DNA of 38,465 bases from Spirochaetales bacterium (GTDB taxonomy: Bacteria; Spirochaetota; Spirochaetia; SZUA-6; JAFGRV01). Below, one piece after another: positions 15,406 through 23,023 of this stretch (position 1 is the first letter of the stretch; each line of letters starts with the position of its first letter). The stretch covers positions 1-38,465 of the forward strand of contig JAFGHO010000106.1 of the NCBI GenBank assembly GCA_016930085.1. Direction: 5' to 3'. The translations under genes were made by a program, and so were the position numbers. Under the pieces are notes generated by a model. That model saw only the letters and a program-made list of their open reading frames with translations, was not told where the DNA came from and did no database searches.

Positions 15406-15840
15406 ATGCGGTATACAGCTTGTGCGGTTATTATGGTTGCCGTTTTCGGTTTCGGTGTCGTCCGGGCCGAGGCCTGCGTTCTGGATTATGTCCTTACCGA
15501 TACCGGGGGCAATACCCTGCGAATTCGGCCCGGCGGCGTCGCGGAACTCGATATCGGTGAAACCTACTCCCTGAAGGTCGATTTTACCAGTGATCACGGC
15601 AACTGCCTGGTCCCGGCGGAGGATACCGTTTTTTTGCTCGAAGAAGAAAAATGGAAAACCGGAAAAGATTATCTTCCGCTTCTGCTAAAGGAGCCCGTGA
15701 TATGGAAGAAAACCGGTTCACGGACGTATTCGGCCGATCTCGTCTTCGAAGCCGCATTAAAAGGCGACGTCGCGCTTGAAGTCCTCCGGGAATGCACGAA
15801 GGGCGGCTACGATGAGTATCTCGGTTTCACGGTACGATAG
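15406..15840 (+). CDS. Small exported cysteine-containing protein of the redox cassette
   Basis: This 144-residue protein has no family I recognise. The signal peptide (1-23) ends Ala-Glu-Ala before Cys24, so signal peptidase I cleavage would leave Cys as the first mature residue; lipidation is possible but the lipobox is atypical. Two further cysteines, in HGNC (Cys67) and RECTKGG (Cys130), give three in the mature protein. The strand-rich core (TLRIRPGGVAELDIGETYSL) looks like an Ig-like or cupredoxin-like fold. GGAGGAGG precedes the start. It lies between the OB-like protein and the 4Fe-4S membrane protein, so a periplasmic electron-transfer or metal-handling role is an inference from context. 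Confidence 0.7.
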   Translation: MRYTACAVIMVAVFGFGVVRAEACVLDYVLTDTGGNTLRIRPGGVAELDIGETYSLKVDFTSDHGNCLVPAEDTVFLLEEEKWKTGKDYLPLLLKEPVIWKKTGSRTYSADLVFEAALKGDVALEVLRECTKGGYDEYLGFTVR

Positions 15841-15874
15841 GTATGTACCGGCTGGGACACGGCGGTTTTTATCG

Positions 15875-16012
15875 ATGTGTCCGCCGGGAGGATACCGGGT
15901 CTGCGGCGGTCCGGACGATGGTGCCGGCCGCCGCGGTCCGTGTCCGCCGGATATGACCGGTTTTATACCGGGTGTCTTGTTCAAGGAAACAAGGAAAGGA
16001 ATAGACCGATGA
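15875..16012 (+). CDS. Possible 45-residue ORF overlapping the 4Fe-4S gene start
   Basis: An ATG at 15875 opens a 45-residue frame (MCPPGGYRVCGG...) that ends TGA at 16010-16012, overlapping the 4Fe-4S gene ATG by four bases (ATGA). It has three Cys and many Gly and Pro. No ribosome binding site is visible and the local GC is high, so it may be a chance frame; the coupled overlap is the only reason to list it. Confidence 0.2.
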   Translation: MCPPGGYRVCGGPDDGAGRRGPCPPDMTGFIPGVLFKETRKGIDR

Positions 16013-17232
16013 AATCTCGTCATCAATCGATCGGAAAGGCAATAAAGGCCGTTATCCAGGTACTCTTTCTGCTTTTTGTGTTCTGGCTTGTGGCGGCGAA
16101 AACCCTCGGTGAACGGGGTATAATCCTCCCTTTTTCCCCCGCCTCCGTCCCCGGGCTTCACGCTGTGTGCCCTTTCGGGGCGGTTGAAACCGCGGGCAGG
16201 CTTGTCATTGAAGGAGAGTTTATCCCAAAGACATTTCCCTCCAATTTCTGGGTGCTGCTCGGTGCGCTGGGGATGACCCTGGTGTTCGGTCCCCTTTTCT
16301 GCAGCCGTCTGTGCCCGCTCGGTTCGGTTCAGGAATGGATAGGGAAAGCGGGAAGAAAAATTTTCGGAAAGCGGTTCAACAGGTTCATTCCGCGGAAAAT
16401 CGATTATGCGCTGGGATTCCTCAGATTTATCGTGCTTGGGCTTGTGCTCGTCAAGACCTGGCAGTCGCTCGCTTTAGTATTCGTCAATGTCGATCCCTAT
16501 TACGCCCTCTTTCACTTCTGGACGGGCGATGCCCTCCCGACCGCCATCCTTGTGCTGGCCGTTGTTTTGATCGCTTCACTCTTTACCGAGCGTCCATGGT
16601 GCCGCTGGCTGTGTCCCTTTGGCGCCGTTCAGGGGATCGTTCAGCTTTTTTCTCCATGGAAAATCAGGCGGAATCGGAAAGCCTGTGTCGGCTGCGGTAA
16701 ATGCAGCGGCGCCTGTCCGATGAGGATACGGATCCACGAGAAAACATCGGTTTCGGATACCCGCTGCAACCGCTGCGGGGAATGCGTCGGCGCCTGTCCC
16801 GTAAGCGGCGGTCTTTCCCTCTCACTGCCCGGCTCAAGAGTCGGCATTGCCGGAAGGGCCGCGGGCGCGGTTATCGCGCTGGCCCTCTTTTTTACGCCGC
16901 TCGTCTCGGCCCGTATCGCCGGGGTGTTCGATGACGGCGCGGCGGACCATGATCCGGTCCAGGCGGACCGCGATCCGGTCCAGGCGGACCGCGATCCGGT
17001 CCGTACGGAAATGAAGGCCGAAGAAATCGAGCCTGCCATGACCATTGCCGATGTCGCTAAAGGATTCGGCATGACCCCCGAAACCCTGAACGGAATTCTC
17101 GCACTCCCGCCGGACATTCCCGGTTCGACAAAAATACGCGATCTTGAAGATATCCGGGATGGGTTGACGACGAGGCTGGTTCGGGAGTTGTTGGGGCCGT
17201 ACGGCCCGCTTTCGACTATGAACGATCAATAA
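16009..17232 (+). CDS. NapH/NosR-like 4Fe-4S membrane protein
   Basis: This 407-residue inner-membrane ferredoxin-like electron carrier is of the NapH/NosR/CcoG-type. Helices lie at about 12-30, 80-98, 135-160, 177-193 and 283-300. The family-typical C-x-x-x-C-P-x-G repeats are CSRLCPLGSVQ (98-108) and CRWLCPFGAVQ (198-208), with CPFGA also at 54. Two 4Fe-4S sets follow: Cys226, 229, 232, 236 and Cys253, 256, 259, 263. After the last helix comes a linker with three copies of ADxDPV(Q/R), then a small helical domain (343-395, MTIADVAKGFGMTPETL) often found at the end of such proteins. GGAAAGGA precedes the ATG. Electrons probably pass between the quinone pool or a cytoplasmic donor and periplasmic partners, perhaps the two small proteins upstream. 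Confidence 0.87.
   Translation: MKSRHQSIGKAIKAVIQVLFLLFVFWLVAAKTLGERGIILPFSPASVPGLHAVCPFGAVETAGRLVIEGEFIPKTFPSNFWVLLGALGMTLVFGPLFCSRLCPLGSVQEWIGKAGRKIFGKRFNRFIPRKIDYALGFLRFIVLGLVLVKTWQSLALVFVNVDPYYALFHFWTGDALPTAILVLAVVLIASLFTERPWCRWLCPFGAVQGIVQLFSPWKIRRNRKACVGCGKCSGACPMRIRIHEKTSVSDTRCNRCGECVGACPVSGGLSLSLPGSRVGIAGRAAGAVIALALFFTPLVSARIAGVFDDGAADHDPVQADRDPVQADRDPVRTEMKAEEIEPAMTIADVAKGFGMTPETLNGILALPPDIPGSTKIRDLEDIRDGLTTRLVRELLGPYGPLSTMNDQ
16942..17004 (+). repeat. Three 21-bp tandem repeats in the 4Fe-4S gene
   Basis: Three units of 21 bp start at 16942, 16963 and 16984, differing at one to three positions. Each encodes seven residues (ADHDPVQ, ADRDPVQ, ADRDPVR), and each contains the inverted repeat GGACCG/CGGTCC. 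The unit length keeps the frame, so copy number can vary without breaking the protein. Confidence 0.85.
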
Positions 17233-17310
17233 AAAAACGCTTGCCATAAATCCGTCGATATGGTGTATTGACAATCAAACGTAAAAATAAATCGAAAGGA
17301 GAGTCGTGCG

Positions 17311-18456
17311 ATGAAAAAAATATCGGTAGCCGGCTTCATGCTTGTTCTGGTAATTCTTTTTGGAAGCTGTGATTTGAGGCCGGCAGATGATGACGTGACG
17401 GGGGTGGCGGGGTTGTCGTTCGCGGAGTTTCTCGAACGGAACAATTTCACGGAAGCGGGGGATTCCTACCTGTTCGAAGGTGATATCGCCATGTCGAAAA
17501 GCAGGGTAGAATCGATGTACCTTCGATACGGAATAAATGGCGGCCGCGGCAATATCGCCGTCAACGCCAGGGGTGAATATTTTACCTGGAGTATGACCGA
17601 AAGAGATAATCTGACATACGGTTTTTCGACGACGATGACGACAAGGTACCTGACGGATACGCAGGTGAGGGACGCTTTTCGCGAGGCAACGGAAATATGG
17701 ATGGCCGCCGCGGGGGTGACGTTCAGGGAAGTGCCGTCGTCACCCCTTTTCACGGTCAAAAAGGTGTATACGACGGAAGATTATACCGCTTCGTCGTTTT
17801 TTCCGCATGATACCGATCCGTACGAGATCAAGATAAACACGCGAACGATTAATAACACCTACACCACCTATGACAGGATGGTGGGGCTGTTTACCCATGA
17901 ATTGGGACACAGTCTCGGACTCGCGCACGAGCACGCGAGGACGGATTCGCAGAGTACGGCGAACTGGGCGGACGATTACCGGTCCGGATACGGTGAAAAA
18001 TACGGGCCGTACGACGGCAAATCGGTCATGGATTATCAGAATCAGCCGTATCTGTCCGGACTCAGCACGGGAGATAAAGCGGTCATCTCGTATTTATATC
18101 CGAACATCACAAACACCTTCATGATTCCCTACAAGGTCGCCTATACCCTCGATGTGTCGGCAAGGACCGTGAGTGGAAGCAGACAGGCGAGGGTGACGGG
18201 TATGATAAAATCGAACGCGATATCCATCGATTTATTGCGAATTATCGTGTATTCGGCCACCCCCCACAGTTCCGGGCTTTATGTCTCGAATTCCACCCGT
18301 GACAGCGACAGGGTGTATATCGATTCGGGGTGGGTGACGGTGTATTACGGGGATCCCTCCATTACCGTCTACGCTGATTTCACGGCCCTGGATCCGCAAT
18401 ACGGGTTGACTGAAAAGAACGCCAGGAAGGTGTTGAAGGATACCGCTTCATTTTAG
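17311..18456 (+). CDS. Astacin/matrixin-type zinc metalloprotease lipoprotein
   Basis: This 381-residue metzincin peptidase has a lipoprotein signal peptide (MKKISVAGF..., ILFGSC, lipidated Cys20). The zinc site is HELGHSLGLAHEH (196-208): His196, Glu197 catalytic, His200, His206, with the Glu and Arg after the third His typical of astacins (HEHAR). The Met-turn is SVMDYQ (Met240). The catalytic domain spans about 80-265, preceded by a roughly 60-residue pro-like segment. The C-terminal 115 residues form a strand-rich domain of unknown type. It is probably anchored in the outer membrane or exposed at the surface, where it degrades proteins. GAAAGGAGAG precedes the ATG. A TTGCCA-17-TGTATT promoter is possible just upstream but weak. 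No partner gene is adjacent. Confidence 0.88.
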   Translation: MKKISVAGFMLVLVILFGSCDLRPADDDVTGVAGLSFAEFLERNNFTEAGDSYLFEGDIAMSKSRVESMYLRYGINGGRGNIAVNARGEYFTWSMTERDNLTYGFSTTMTTRYLTDTQVRDAFREATEIWMAAAGVTFREVPSSPLFTVKKVYTTEDYTASSFFPHDTDPYEIKINTRTINNTYTTYDRMVGLFTHELGHSLGLAHEHARTDSQSTANWADDYRSGYGEKYGPYDGKSVMDYQNQPYLSGLSTGDKAVISYLYPNITNTFMIPYKVAYTLDVSARTVSGSRQARVTGMIKSNAISIDLLRIIVYSATPHSSGLYVSNSTRDSDRVYIDSGWVTVYYGDPSITVYADFTALDPQYGLTEKNARKVLKDTASF

Positions 18457-18499
18457 GGACATGATCGGTAAAATTCCGGCCGTTCGCAGAAAGTCCGGA

Positions 18500-19462
18500 T
18501 TATTCGATATTCAGTTTATCGAGCTCTTCGGAAATGATCTTTTTGGATTGCCGGTATCTCTTTTTTATCTTTTTTGCCATTCGTGCAAGTGAGGCGGAAA
18601 TTTTTTTTCTTATCGTCAAGAAATCATTGTGTGTTTTATAGAGGTTGTCGCTTGATTTGAGGAGTTTTTTCAATGCCCCGTACATGTCCTTTTTCAATAT
18701 ATTGTGATCTTTGCCGTATCCGAAATTCTCGACGGGCCTGATAAAATCAAAATGTCCCGAATTGTGGACAACGGGAATGACGGTGCCGTCCATTGTATGA
18801 AAGACGCCGTCGGAAATATAGATATCAGTCAGGGACGTATTGATGACAAAGTTGTATATGGTCGGAAGGGGAACAAACCCTTCTTTATGAAGCACATAGT
18901 TGACGACAAGCTGGTCGGGCCCGAATTTTCTTTTATTCTTTATGCTTTCTTCAATGCGTTGACAGAGCTGCAGCATCTTCATTCGCGGACCCAGCACGAA
19001 GCCGGCGTTGATCATTCTGTTTTCGATAAAACTACGTTCGATCTCTTTTTTCATATCTTTGCGAAAAAACTCGTCGGTAATAAACAGTGAAAAGGGAGAT
19101 TTGATATCTTCATATACCGCCCTGAAGGAATCCCCGTTTTCCAGGAATAAATGCGAGATATCCGTCTGAAAAATGATATCGCCGCTGTCGCACAAGAGGA
19201 CCTGATCGAAATTGTACGTCAGGAGTATCGCTTTCAGGTCCCTGTATCGAAGGATAACGACATGCCCGTCGTTGGGTGCGATAAAGAGCAGCACGTTGTG
19301 TTCTTTCAAATAAAAACGCTGCGCTTTGGACATGCCGTAATCGATGACACAGACATCGATATCGGTCAGATCGATATTGTCCTGTATCGATGCGAACCAG
19401 TTCTCTATGAGTACATCGCCGTACTTCCTGTCCGAAGCGGTAACAATCGCGTTTTTCTTCAT
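18500..19462 (-). CDS. Glycosyltransferase-like protein
   Basis: This 320-residue cytoplasmic protein has an N-terminal nucleotide-sugar-binding fold: MKKNAIVTASDRKYG opens a Rossmann-type strand, and LTYNFDQVLLCDSGDIIFQTD (82-101) has the position and character of a GT-A metal-binding D-x-D motif, here Asp92-Ser-Gly-Asp95. A late VVHNSGHFDFIRP segment resembles the second metal/donor His region of family 8-type enzymes. The last 45 residues are strongly basic and may contact the membrane. The ATG at 19462 is used; the frame extends two codons to a TTG at 19468. It follows the PilZ gene by 47 bases on the same strand, so cell-surface glycan synthesis under c-di-GMP influence is possible but unproven. 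Exact family uncertain. Confidence 0.72.
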   Translation of the reverse strand: MKKNAIVTASDRKYGDVLIENWFASIQDNIDLTDIDVCVIDYGMSKAQRFYLKEHNVLLFIAPNDGHVVILRYRDLKAILLTYNFDQVLLCDSGDIIFQTDISHLFLENGDSFRAVYEDIKSPFSLFITDEFFRKDMKKEIERSFIENRMINAGFVLGPRMKMLQLCQRIEESIKNKRKFGPDQLVVNYVLHKEGFVPLPTIYNFVINTSLTDIYISDGVFHTMDGTVIPVVHNSGHFDFIRPVENFGYGKDHNILKKDMYGALKKLLKSSDNLYKTHNDFLTIRKKISASLARMAKKIKKRYRQSKKIISEELDKLNIE

Positions 19463-19509
19463 ATGCAAAGCACTCTTGCTATCATATCAGGCGTCCGGAA
19501 ATATCGAGG

Positions 19510-20616
19510 TCATACCGGAGACTCTGCTTTTTTATGATCCGTGAACAGATAATTGAATATACGGTCGCGGTCGGCGTCCGGGATATGATGAAATTTGACG
19601 TGAAGGTATTTCCTGTCATGCGAGACCCGGACGACGGTCGCGTTGAGCGCCAGCCGGTCCATTTTTTTCAGCGTGAGAAAAAGAACGACATTGTCGTTTT
19701 CCCCGTAACGTTTATGGGGATTCCATAATGTCGCCCCGTCCCCGCCGAGATCGATGAGTAAGGTCGAAAGCGGCGATTTCATCTCACCCCCGTGTTTGAT
19801 TTTCACCCGCTCCTTCATTCTTTTTCTGTAATATTTTCTCCGCTGAAGTTTCATGACGTCTTCGGTATGTCTGATGAGGATCGTATCGCCGTGAACGGAA
19901 AGGATCGATGAATTAAAATAAAAGATACCGTTTTTTTTCGCGAAAAAAACACGAAGGGGTTCCCCTGAAACGAGGATATCGCCTTGTATCTTCTCAACTC
20001 TGATTCTGACGCCGGTGACTTCCTGTCCGGTTATTCTTCCGTGAAACGAATGATTCTTCCCGTGTACGATATAGACGGGCAACTCCGTTATGAGATCGGC
20101 CGTCGAGTGTACCGTGCTTTCGTCGCTGAAAACGGTGAAACCCAATCGAATCCTAAGCGCTGCGATAAGCGCTTCATGTGATTTGTCTTTTTGGAGGTAG
20201 TTATGGACGGCCGTGTTGAAAAAGACGGGATCGGTCACGAGAAGGTATTTTTTGTATTTACCCCCGCGAATCTCGGATTCGAGCCGCCTGAGCATATCTC
20301 TTTCCCGTTCCGACAATCCGAGTCTTAACGAGACGCTTTTGACAATGTCTTCCGATCGTTTTATCAATCGCTTTCGGATCGCTTTTGTTTGCATGACCGA
20401 CCCGGCAATCAGGAATACAAGGAGAACACAGAGGATCGCGACGAATAAGATGATTTCAAAGGTATCGATATTGAATATACTGAAAAGCCGTGTATCTCTC
20501 CCCACATCTATTTGCAGCAATGGTGCAGCCAGGGTGTATACGAAGTCTTTCACGATCGAAGGCGTAACCATAGTCATTGGAATACTATACCCACATTGTC
20601 TGGAAATTTCGATCAT
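19510..20616 (-). CDS. Membrane-anchored YcgR-like PilZ domain protein
   Basis: This 368-residue putative c-di-GMP receptor has one membrane helix near 55-78 (FEIILFVAILCVLLVFLIAG), a charged helical middle, a YcgR N-domain-like beta segment at about 175-255, then PilZ. The PilZ R-x-x-x-R motif is RKYYR (Arg260, Arg264). The second motif, normally (D/N)-x-S-x-x-G, is DLGGDG (Asp289-Gly294) with Gly in place of Ser, so binding may be altered. Such proteins modulate flagellar motors or exopolysaccharide output. The frame extends to a TTG at 20676, but the ATG at 20616 has AAAGG eight bases upstream and is preferred. The glycosyltransferase-like gene follows on the same strand. Confidence 0.78.
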   Translation of the reverse strand: MIEISRQCGYSIPMTMVTPSIVKDFVYTLAAPLLQIDVGRDTRLFSIFNIDTFEIILFVAILCVLLVFLIAGSVMQTKAIRKRLIKRSEDIVKSVSLRLGLSERERDMLRRLESEIRGGKYKKYLLVTDPVFFNTAVHNYLQKDKSHEALIAALRIRLGFTVFSDESTVHSTADLITELPVYIVHGKNHSFHGRITGQEVTGVRIRVEKIQGDILVSGEPLRVFFAKKNGIFYFNSSILSVHGDTILIRHTEDVMKLQRRKYYRKRMKERVKIKHGGEMKSPLSTLLIDLGGDGATLWNPHKRYGENDNVVLFLTLKKMDRLALNATVVRVSHDRKYLHVKFHHIPDADRDRIFNYLFTDHKKAESPV

Positions 20617-20926
20617 CAGATTCGCCTTTCTGTTGACCGGTTTCTCATTCTTGTATCGCCGATGGAAAAACGTCAATAGATCAGGGAATACGGCAATACA
20701 GTATCATGACGGGTATTGTTACCATTGAAAACGCTGGAATATATCCCGTGCAGCGGGTATTGACAGTGATATTAAAATGAGAGAAACTTCATTTATTGTA
20801 TTATGACTGTTACGATCATTGACATCATCGGCAGCGGTAAAAGTGCCGCATCGTTTTCGGAAATGCCCGAATCGTCCGGCTTTTCCGGCCGCCTGGTTAT
20901 AGTATAAATGAAAGCGGGAGATGACT
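20617..20926. other. Divergent intergenic region upstream of glgX
   Basis: This 310-base region contains two perfect TTGACA hexamers (20760-20765 and 20819-20824), neither with a good -10 at 16-18 bases, and a TATAGT close to the glgX start. A 34-residue open frame (20803-20907) has no ribosome binding site and is not called. I mark no promoter with confidence. Confidence 0.4.
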
Positions 20927-23020
20927 ATGGAAGTATGGCCCGGAAATCCGTATCCCCTGGGCGCGACATTCGACGGGGCGGGTACCAATTTTTCGATATT
21001 CTCGGAAATAGCTGAAAAAATTGAACTGTGCCTGTTCGATAAACAGGAACGGGAAATACGGGTCCCGATGCCCGAAGTGACCGGCGGGTGCTGGCACGCC
21101 TATATCCCGACCATTTATCCCGGACAGATGTACGGCTATCGAGTCTACGGTCCCTGGGAGCCGCACAATGGTCTGCTGTGTAATCCCTCGAAATTGCTGC
21201 TCGATCCTTACGCGAAGGCGATCAAGGGCGCGATAAGGTGGAATGATGCGATATTTCCCTTTCTCGCAGAAAACGGTATCAATGAAAAGGACAGTGCCCC
21301 GTTCGTTCCAAAGGGTGTGGTCATCAATCCTTACTTTGATTGGACCGAGGATCATAAACCGCGGTTGCCGTGGTCTGAAATGATTGTCTATGAAGTGCAT
21401 GTCAAGGGTTTTTCATATCTGAATACGGAGATCCCTTCGGAAATAAGCGGGACGTTCAATGCCCTCTGCCATCCGGTTTCCATCGAGTACTTTAAAAAAC
21501 TCGGGATTACCGCCATCGAACTTATGCCGATCCACCAGTTTATCCATGACGGGCACCTGAAAGAAAAGGGACTCAGGAATTACTGGGGCTATAACACCCT
21601 TTCTTTCTTTTCACCACATAACGAGTATGCGATGCATGAAGATCCGGTGATCCGCATCACGGAGTTCAAAAATATGGTAAAGCTGCTGCATAAAGAGGGA
21701 ATAGAGGTGATTCTCGATGTGGTGTACAACCATACGGCGGAGGGGAACCATCTGGGGCCGATGCTTTCCTTCAAGGGAATCGACAATTCGGCGTATTACC
21801 GTCTTTCACCCGAAGACGCCGGCTATTATATCGATTATACGGGAACCGGAAACAGCCTCAATATGAGGAATCCCGCCGTCCTGAGACTCATCATGGATTC
21901 GCTGCGGTATTGGGTCGAAGAGATGCATGTCGACGGGTTCCGTTTCGACCTGGCTTCGGCGCTCGCGCGGGAACTCCACGACGTCGACAAATTGTCCGCC
22001 TTTTTCGATGTTATCCAGCAGGACCCGGTGATAAGCCAGGTAAAGCTTATCGCGGAGCCATGGGACGTTGGGGAAGGGGGGTACCAGGTCGGTAATTTTC
22101 CGACCGGATGGTCCGAATGGAACGGGAAATACCGGGATTGCATCCGTGACTTCTGGCGGGGAACGGATGAAACCCTCAATGAGTTCGCCTACAGAATAAC
22201 GGGCAGTTCGGATCTCTACGAAAATACAAGCCGGCTTCCCTTCGCGAGTATTAATTTCATTACCTGTCACGACGGGTTCACGCTGCACGATCTCGTTTCA
22301 TATAACGAGAAACACAATGAAGCCAATGGCGAGGACAACCGCGACGGTGAAAACGAAAACAGATCGTGGAACTGCGGCGTGGAGGGTGAAACGGACGACA
22401 CGGACATTATCGCGCTGCGGAACCGGCAGAAGAGAAACCTTTTAACCACCCTCATGCTTTCTCAGGGCGTACCGATGCTTTTGGGCGGCGATGAAATCTC
22501 AAGGACGCAGGGCGGCAACAACAACGCGTATTGCCAGGACAATGACATCACCTGGTTTCATTGGGACAAAAAAGACGAGGAACTGCTTGATTTCACGACA
22601 CGCCTCATCCGGTTCAGACAGGACCATCCCGTCTTCAGGCGGCGGCACTGGTTTAAAGGCAGATTCATCCACGGGAGTAATGTGGAGGATATCGGATGGT
22701 TTACCATCGCAGGAGATGAGATGGAAGAAAATCATTGGGGGGAAGGATTCGCGAAATCCATCGGTGTATTCCTCAATGGCAAGGCGATATCCAGGCAGGA
22801 TGAACGGGGCAGGCCGATTGTCGATGATTCGTTTTATCTGCTGTTCAATTCACACCACGAACCCCTTCCCTTCATCCTTCCGGACAAAACGTGGGGGAGG
22901 GTTTGGAAAGTGGTGCTGGACACAGCCCGGGGCTGGATGAACAGGGAAATCACTCTCAAAGCACGGGGAAAAATAGACGTAAAAGACAGAAGTCTTGTCG
23001 TATTACAGAAAAAGGAATAA
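20927..23020 (+). CDS. glgX: Glycogen debranching enzyme GlgX/TreX type
   Basis: This 697-residue isoamylase-type GH13 enzyme cleaves alpha-1,6 branches of glycogen to release linear maltodextrins. An N-terminal CBM48-like domain (about 1-150, YPLGATFDGAGTNFSIFS) precedes the barrel. Catalytic residues are the nucleophile Asp341 (DGFRFDLA), acid/base Glu377 (LIAEPWD) and Asp449 (TCHDGFTLHD). GGDEISRTQGGNNNAYCQDN is the usual GlgX/isoamylase segment. Of two nearby ATGs (20921, 20927), the second has GGGAG six bases upstream. It is the first gene of glgX-treY-treZ, with the next start three bases after its stop; here it takes the TreX role, supplying linear chains to TreY. Confidence 0.95.
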   Translation: MEVWPGNPYPLGATFDGAGTNFSIFSEIAEKIELCLFDKQEREIRVPMPEVTGGCWHAYIPTIYPGQMYGYRVYGPWEPHNGLLCNPSKLLLDPYAKAIKGAIRWNDAIFPFLAENGINEKDSAPFVPKGVVINPYFDWTEDHKPRLPWSEMIVYEVHVKGFSYLNTEIPSEISGTFNALCHPVSIEYFKKLGITAIELMPIHQFIHDGHLKEKGLRNYWGYNTLSFFSPHNEYAMHEDPVIRITEFKNMVKLLHKEGIEVILDVVYNHTAEGNHLGPMLSFKGIDNSAYYRLSPEDAGYYIDYTGTGNSLNMRNPAVLRLIMDSLRYWVEEMHVDGFRFDLASALARELHDVDKLSAFFDVIQQDPVISQVKLIAEPWDVGEGGYQVGNFPTGWSEWNGKYRDCIRDFWRGTDETLNEFAYRITGSSDLYENTSRLPFASINFITCHDGFTLHDLVSYNEKHNEANGEDNRDGENENRSWNCGVEGETDDTDIIALRNRQKRNLLTTLMLSQGVPMLLGGDEISRTQGGNNNAYCQDNDITWFHWDKKDEELLDFTTRLIRFRQDHPVFRRRHWFKGRFIHGSNVEDIGWFTIAGDEMEENHWGEGFAKSIGVFLNGKAISRQDERGRPIVDDSFYLLFNSHHEPLPFILPDKTWGRVWKVVLDTARGWMNREITLKARGKIDVKDRSLVVLQKKE

Positions 23021-23023
23021 GCA

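Noticed and set aside
16942-17004. CRISPR-like array
   Set aside because: The units are contiguous, lack spacers and are in frame inside a gene; it is a coding tandem repeat.
20760-20824. Two perfect TTGACA boxes upstream of glgX
   Set aside because: Neither has an acceptable -10 hexamer 16-18 bases downstream, so they were not called promoters.
20803-20907. Plus-strand 34-residue frame before glgX
   Set aside because: Protein-like wording (IIDIIGSGKS) but no ribosome binding site and very short; it overlaps the expected promoter region.
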